Assembly (NCBI GenBank): GCA_028564705.1
Contig: JAPXFQ010000117.1
Span: forward strand, 62,001 to 126,000
Reading direction: 5' to 3'
DNA: 64,000 bases
Source of the DNA: Apricaphanius iberus
Lineage: Eukaryota > Chordata > Actinopteri > Cyprinodontiformes > Aphaniidae
Shown here piece by piece: positions 56,625-64,000 of the stretch. A model generated the notes under the pieces. The model saw only the letters and a list, made by a program, of their open reading frames with translations. It was not told the origin of the DNA and searched no databases. Within the stretch, counting starts at the first letter, position 1; the number at the start of each line of letters is the position of its first letter. The translations under genes were made by a program, and so were the position numbers.

Positions 56625-58074
56625 GAAATGAAAGGTGGCAATGAATTTTTTAAAATATTGTCGGGGGAATGATAATGTACACAGAAAAAGGTTAATTACA
56701 ACATGGCAGGATGTTTTTAAATTTGGTGGTAAAAATAAACAGTTTTAGGACATTTCTGGAAATTCTGGTATACCCTACTATGCCAGCAACTAGAGATAAT
56801 ATTTTATGTAATACAACATTTTTAAACACAAAAATAATTCTACAATGACTTAAGTCTTCCCCAGTCCACTGTACTTGTCATGACTGATTTATGTTATCAT
56901 GTGTGATTGATCAAGTGTGTTGACTTTCCTCTAAAGTTGAAAATGTTGTCCATCTATAATATGCCATTCTCGGTGTATCTTTACATGGAATGTCACTATC
57001 GAATATTTATAAAGTCATGCTTAGTTCTACTTTTATTCTCCTGATCAGAATAGGGAAGCTACAGAATACAGATACCTGGGACAAATTGTGATCCAGTAAA
57101 AACTACTTTACCAAAGAAGCTTCATGTTTTTGCTCTTTGACCTTTATTAAGATTATTATTGGAATATATATAGTATAATATAAAATTCAAGCCATACTTT
57201 GCTTCTTTTTAATTTTTAGAAATGCAGATTAAAAAATGTCTCCTTCTCCCCCCCTCATCCCTTTTCTTTTATAGCATATGTGATTCATCATCATGTATTA
57301 TTAATCTGACCTTCGTTTGTTGTCCCACTTTGTAATGTCTTATGTTTTGCCATAAAAGGGAAAGAAAGATATAGGAAAATCATTTAATCATATTTATTTT
57401 TGTCTTCCTTTGTTACAGGGGAGTAAAGCCTGAGCCTATGACAAAGAATGCACCATGATAGAACAATATTACATAAAACACAGCCAAATATATTGACATT
57501 TAGTATTAGTTTACATTTTAAAGAGTTACTTTAAAATCACCAAAAGTAAAGGTTTCTAAAGAGCTGATTTGTATCCAACTATTGCAATATGATCAAATGT
57601 GCAGTTGCTACATTTGGTCCTCAAAGATGGTTTCTATTTTTCCAATTTGTCTTACCGAAAAATCTTAATCAGACAAAGATGACCTGAGTAAACCAGCCAG
57701 CCTAAGCCAGCCAGGCCCAATTTGAAAATGTAATTGCCCTTTAAATTTAATAAATGATTATATACAAAATGTTGGGAATAATTAGTAGAGTCTTTCACAC
57801 CATTCTAAAATAAATTTGGCATATATTTATATGTATAATTTTGTTAATTCAACTAGACTTGAATATTTGCATGTACACATTGCATATTTATGGCCATCAC
57901 ACAGCATTTCTACTTGTTTTAAGTCCAGATTTTGAATTGGCCACTTAAAAACCTTCATGTTAGTTTTATTGAGCTACTCAGAGGTGGACTTTCTGCTATG
58001 CTTTATATTTTAATCCAAGTCTACTTGAGTATAAAGTCATGATAAAACTGAGTTTATACTCATTGGTTCTCCTT
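56625..58074. other. Unassigned AT-rich DNA
   Basis: I see no coding region, repeat or site here. Confidence 0.4.
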
Positions 58075-58137
58075 TCTTGGTTGCTTTGAAAGGCGCTTCA
58101 AATAAAATGTACTATTATTATTATTATTATTATTATG
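58075..58137 (+). repeat. LINE 3' tail with (ATT)n
   Basis: tgaaaggcgcttcaaataaa followed by seven or so ATT units resembles the 3' end of L2-type LINEs. Confidence 0.6.
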
Positions 58138-58409
58138 AACTCTCGGTGGTGCACCATTCTTCATGACTTTCTGTAAAGTGGAATTCCATCAAGTCAACCA
58201 GGTCTAGATGTGCAATGTTAGTTTTGTGGTACACAAAATTTTCATTTTGTGACAAAAAGTTTGATTTTGGTCTCTACAAACCAATATATAATTTTTCACA
58301 TGTATAGTGTCCCCTACATTTCTTGTAATAAAACACAGTAGGGCTTTTTGTAGCCTTCTTTCAACAATAGGCAGTGCTGGACCGGTGGGCCAATGCACTT
58401 GAGAGCCGG

Positions 58410-58412
<3 letters not shown>

Positions 58413-58447
<35 letters not shown>
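58413..58447. repeat. (AT)n microsatellite, left of the Tc1 element
   Basis: About 17 uninterrupted AT units ending at the Tc1 terminus. A matching TA run lies at the other end (60016-60032). Confidence 0.95.
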
Positions 58448-60015
<1,568 letters not shown>

Positions 60016-60043
60016 TATATATATATATATATAATACAAATAG

Positions 60044-60422
60044 GTGCATTTTAATCGCACCTATTTGTGCACCGCAGCCTTCCAGCGCTGGTGCGCAGAG
60101 AAAGGCGCAGATCCTATTTCATGTCGGCTAAGCCGCGTGCTGTCGTTCCTCCAGCAGCTGATGGACAGATATTTAGCTTTCACTACAGTTAAAACTTATG
60201 CTGCAGCTATTTCTTCCTGTCATCAACGTTTTGGTGACAGAACGGTCTCATCTACTCTGTCCGGTGCGTACGCTCTCGTGTTACGTGGTGCACACGAATG
60301 CACTGCGGTGCTTCTTGCATTACGATCCTCCAGAGAATCTCAGAACTCATTCCACAAGAGGGATTTCATCCTCCACAGCTCTGCAAGGAGGGATAATGCT
60401 GGTGTGCTGCAGTGTTAATTGA
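60044..60422 (+). pseudogene. DIRS-type tyrosine recombinase fragment
   Basis: The first frame reads AFQRWCAEKGADPISCRLSR, VLSFLQQLMD, then TVKTYAAAISSCHQRFGDR, the core-binding N-terminal region of the tyrosine recombinase used by DIRS elements to integrate circles. After a frame change near 60250 the text resembles VRTL....LR and then NLRTHSTRGISSSTAL, the HxxR box near the C-terminus. The middle of the catalytic domain and the final tyrosine are missing. It is a deleted relic, on the opposite strand and 24 kb from the DIRS body at 33-36 kb. Confidence 0.65.
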
Positions 60423-61276
60423 TCTATTTCTATCTGAGAGACATTTCCGCTTTGTCCATGATTCATTCTCTTATTGGTGTTGTGACAGAATTATGTTTTT
60501 TCCTTTTTTTCTGATAATTTAAACTTACGTATTCAGTCATTATTCATACTAAAAATCCATGTGGAGAAAATTCTCACTTTTCTCAGGTCAAATATGTATG
60601 TGCGATTAAAATATGATTAATTTCGATTAATTAATTACAAAGTCAGTAATTAATTAGATAAAAAATTTTAATCGAGTCCTGGCCCTAATATATATATATA
60701 TATATATATATATAAACAGGCTCCATCCCTCCCCCTCTGTTTCTTGTGTCAGATGCAATCAGTTGCTCAGAGCCAGAAATCTGTGAATTTAGGATGGAGA
60801 AACAAAAGCGCACATGCAAGGGAGGTGCAGAGAAGTTGCAGGGCAAAAAAATAAATAAATAAATTCTAGAGGCTAATGCCTCAACATGTGCAAAAATAAC
60901 CGACATCTTTAGTGCTTTAGCTTCAGTTTCCAAGCCTACAGTACGTGACGACATTTTCCAAAAACAGGTGAACATAGCACATGGATCTCTCAGGATGCCC
61001 TCACTTTGTGTAGGTCCTACTCCACTGCCACCTTTGAACACCAGGGAGTCAGTCAAGACAGAGTAAGTACACTGATCCATGGCACTTAGTTCTCAGTTTT
61101 GTATGGGCTTTTGGTAATGGAACAGTAGATATGCATATCTACAGGGCCCGCAAGGATGATGTCCTGGTTAGTTGTGTCAGGCTGATTGTGGTGGGCCAGT
61201 CTGAGCAAAAATACCAGGGCCCTTTCTTTGTCCCAGTCCAGCCCTGATAATAGGTGTCTTTTTGTCATAACAGACC
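60423..61276. other. Unassigned DNA with a TA microsatellite and repeat end
   Basis: At 60605-60690 an ATTAA-rich block ends tttaatcgagtcctggccct, resembling a fish DNA-element terminus. A (TA)n run follows at about 60690-60714. The minus frame 60685-61080 has no domain. Confidence 0.4.
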
Positions 61277-61751
61277 AATGGCCGCTGGCTGCTCTGCTTT
61301 TTGACCGCATGCCGTGTAGGCCGCCATTGCTCCTCCCTTGGTGCAGTACCTCCATTTGGCCGCTAGGCCCCCATTGAAAAGCATTGGACTTTAGACACGT
61401 TAAAAACATTTTTTTTAAAACTTTCTATGGCTACATATTCTTCCTGAGATAACGATGGGCTCATAAAAAGCCTGGGCACCAGGCTGGTTTTTCGTAAGAT
61501 AGTTTTTTGAAATCTTGCATAATTAATGAGGGGGCCGAGCCAAGTTTAGCATCAGAGCTAACGACACAGGAGCAGAATGGGCGGGATTACGACCGAACTA
61601 CACGCCCATACACGCCCCGCGAGGGCAGAGTCTACAGTGAAGATCCCGCCCCTATGCCCTTTTTAGGAACATGCTTCCTCAGAGCTGGGGAGGAGGAGTC
61701 TGTGAATCCGCCATGAATTCCCCCATGAAAGTGTGTCATTCTGGTAAACGG
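61277..61751. mobile_element. Short DNA element family M3, copy 3, 3'-truncated
   Basis: Starts aatggccgctggctgctctg and runs parallel to the other two copies as far as tgtgtcattctggtaaacgg, then stops; the acagtctatgg end is missing. A gap is also present near 61410. Confidence 0.8.
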
Positions 61752-62330
61752 ACTTGGAAAAATGTTATGTAAACATCTCTGTACCTTAGAAGGCTATTGG
61801 AAGTATAACTTATTGTAGGTTTCTTTCCTTCGAATCTTATCGCCAACCTGCCATACATTAAAAACCTGTGCAATCCATGAATATTGTCTTTTCTCTTAAA
61901 AGATTCTTCAACCTTCACTGTGGTTCTCTTCTCTTAAGTTTTGTTTATTTTGGGTCCATTAAATCCCAGGCATCCTAAACTAACACTTCTGCCCCTTCTT
62001 AATGATGTCACTCATGCCACACAAGACTGAAAGAGAGCTGAGCGCAGGTTGAAGAAGGATAATCTATAGGTGTCCTTTGACATGTTGAAAGATTTTGGCA
62101 ATTTATCAAAACACTGTAAGAATTGAAAAACAAAAGACATTTTCACCACCAATTTAATCCCATTGTCAGAAGCCACATGTTCTGTTTATCATTATAAACC
62201 CTACCCAAAATGTTATTCATTTCCAAAAGTCTATTCTAATAAGGGGGGGTAGAGTCTTATGTGGACTTAAGTCTTGGAGCTTGGCTCCGCTTCAAGGCAT
62301 TCAAGAGAAGCATCTGCCTTATTAGAATAA
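61752..62330. other. Unassigned DNA
   Basis: No recognised signal. Confidence 0.4.
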
Positions 62331-62814
62331 ATTTTTAGAAAAAAATAAAGTAAAGTAAAATTAAATAATTGAATACATTTGGAAATAAATTTAAAAATGT
62401 GTAAATAAATAAACAGTAAAATATGCACACAAAAAAATACATGAATAAACACATAAATGTGTAAATGAAATAAAATTAGAAATAAATACATTCGGAAACA
62501 TAATTAATTAATGTGTAAATGACTAAATGTGTAAAAACTAAATGTGTAAACATAGCAATAAATAAATGAATATGTATATAAGCAAATGTGGAAATAAATA
62601 AATATGAAAACAGTACAATTTTATATGAATTAATTAAATTGGAAATACATTATTAAATCTTTTATATATTACCAAATATACTTACTTATTTAGTTATTTA
62701 TTTATTTCAACTTGTATTTACAAATATATTTTCTACCATATTTGTTTATTTCCATGTTTTCGAATATTTACTTTTTCTACAAATATATTTCCAATTATAT
62801 TTATTTATTTATTT
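62331..62814. repeat. AT-rich degenerate tandem repeat (AAAT/ATTT)
   Basis: From 62331 to about 62680 units of aaataaa and atgtgtaaat alternate; from about 62690 to 62814 the complement (atttattt, acaaatatat) dominates. The halves could pair with each other. The small frames here are low-complexity artefacts. Confidence 0.8.
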
Positions 62815-62905
62815 ATCAATCAATATTAATCAATATTTATTTGTATAGCGCCTTAAAAGCATCCAAAAGATGCACAAGGTGCTGTACAGTAAAATGAGTT
62901 ATAAA
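62815..62905 (-). repeat. LINE or SINE 3' tail
   Basis: atttatttgtatagcgcctt and caaggtgctgtacagtaaaa form the complement of the usual fish tail (taaagcgc...tatacaaataaa). Confidence 0.6.
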
Positions 62906-62947
62906 AACATAAATAAAAATAGCATAACAGGGATTCAGTCATTTTAA

Positions 62948-63521
62948 GGCCATGTCCACACTAAGCCGGGTAATGCCTTAAACGTATAATTATTTAGTCT
63001 ACACCCCCCTATCGTCCACACTAACCAGGCGTCGTTTAAGGTCTATGGCCGGATAACTATTATCCGGGTAAGAGAGCCGTGTAAATCTTAATTCAACGGC
63101 TAAACGAGCTAGTGTGGCCAGCTTCCCCGGATAATGAAAGGAAGTGGCGTCAATGATTGCTTCGTCTATAACAATACGACACTACAGACAAAGACAACAG
63201 CAAAGAGTAATAAATCGATCTCGTCGTCTTTCCACACCAAAAACTCTCTTCTTCTGAGCAGCTATTGTTCTCTTCGGTTAACGGGACAAGCAGATATGTA
63301 CTGTGCTGTAGAGCTTCTTATATATATTATGTAGGCGTAGATTATACGCGTGTTCCGTTCGTCTTTTCGCGCATGCCCAGTATTTGCACAGGTCTGTATG
63401 GGATTGCACAATCATGGGAACTTAAACGGACCTTAAACGGGACGTAAATGCTCGTGTTGAGTGGATAACATTAGGCGTCTAACTCCCCGTATGAGCTTAT
63501 CGGCTTAGTGTGGACGTAGCC
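62948..63521. mobile_element. PIF/Harbinger-type MITE
   Basis: 574 bp with inverted ends ggccatgtccacactaagcc and ggcttagtgtggacgtagcc, which match except at two positions. The trinucleotide taa flanks both sides (62945-62947, 63522-63524), as in Harbinger elements. No coding capacity. Confidence 0.85.
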
Positions 63522-63760
63522 TAAAGCTTGGTTTATGCTTGCCGCGAGGTCCGCACAGCTCCACGCGGCCAAATTACGTCATTTTAGCAACCATGCCTCT
63601 CCGCGCAGCCTCCTCCCGCCCCAAAATTTCCGCGCCGCGCACCTAGGAAAATTTGTAACTACGCGGACGGTCCCGCGCGGAAAAACATGGCGGACTGGCA
63701 AGAGCTCATATTGCCGGAGGTTCGTAAATAGACATCTTTATGATTCGGCCGATAGAGATC
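63522..63760. repeat. Left end of another MITE, related to family M1
   Basis: taaagcttggtttatgcttg resembles the M1 terminus taaagcctagtttatgcttc and directly abuts the Harbinger MITE. The following GC-rich block (cgcgg, ccgcgccgcg) differs from M1 interiors. No right end was found before the window ends. Confidence 0.45.
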
Positions 63761-63889
63761 ACTGTGATCAACTGTCTTTTTTCCTAATAAATAGCATAAA
63801 GTTCTGCTTTGTTTAAGCTCACGGGTATCACCATCTTGTAAACAACAGTGATTACTACTTCTACTATGGTGTAGTGTTGTATGCATGCC

Positions 63890-64000
63890 GTAGAGCCCTA
63901 TGCCGCCCCCTTGTTCTGCTGATCTTAGTGTCCTGAAGGGATGGTAGCTATCAAGTTTTTGAGATAGGTTGGTCCCAGGCCATTGACAGCTTTAAACACA
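63890..64000 (-). repeat. L2-like LINE 3' part, running off the window
   Basis: The wording gctgatcttagtgtcctg and ggtcccaggccattgacagc ctttaaac resembles the complement of fish L2-type sequence seen also near 47.2 kb. Too short for certainty. Confidence 0.35.

Noticed and set aside
62267..62897. Short open frames in the AT-rich block
   Set aside because: Low-complexity translation of AAAT/ATTT repeats.

Overview
This window looks like transposon-dense intergenic DNA from a bony (teleost) fish genome. The evidence is the set of repeats: a Rex1-like LINE, L2-like LINE tails, a DIRS-type retrotransposon, an IR/DR-type Tc1 element, PIF/Harbinger and several hAT lineages with their short derivatives, and a tRNA-headed SINE. 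These sit in AT-rich sequence with many microsatellites. I could not identify any host protein-coding gene, rRNA, functional tRNA or CRISPR. Nearly every long open frame is part of a mobile element or a shadow of one. The species cannot be named from the sequence alone.

Layout. 1-3.0 kb: two broken LINE reverse transcriptase fragments on the minus strand. 3.19-7.0 kb: a very young LTR element (576/577-bp LTRs, two substitutions and one 1-bp gap between them, 4-bp target duplication) with no recognisable gag or pol; it split an older repeat. 7.2-15.5 kb: mostly unassigned DNA with scraps of L2-like RT, gypsy integrase and a BED-finger hAT transposase, plus a MITE. 15.6-19.2 kb: a decayed Harbinger element whose first visible intron was invaded by a 5'-truncated Rex1-like LINE that keeps a 620-codon RT frame. 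19.6-33.4 kb: short DNA elements, LTR-like scraps, and a 1.4-kb element with 14-bp terminal inverted repeats. 33.4-36 kb: a decayed DIRS-like retrotransposon (minus strand) containing a 201-bp hAT MITE. 36-47 kb: MITEs, a SINE and unassigned DNA. 47.4-56.6 kb: a large inverted repeat (about 1 kb arms, judged about 98% alike by eye) whose spacer holds an apparently intact 3.58-kb hAT transposon; the right arm carries a BED-finger hAT with its own target duplication. 58.4-60.0 kb: a Tc1 element with about 210-bp inverted repeats and a broken transposase, set in a TA microsatellite. 60-64 kb: a tyrosine-recombinase scrap of DIRS type, further MITEs, AT-rich tandem DNA and LINE tails.

How the parts relate. 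The window is a layered record of insertions. Order can be read from nesting: LTR element into an older repeat, Rex1 into a Harbinger intron, a MITE into DIRS RT, the intact hAT into an older repeat, and the BED-hAT into a host repeat whose empty site survives at about 28.85 kb. The intact hAT (TIRs, 8-bp target duplication, three-exon transposase of 708 residues with catalytic residues present) is the best candidate for a working gene. The near-identical LTRs make the non-autonomous LTR element the best candidate for recent mobilisation by a helper elsewhere.
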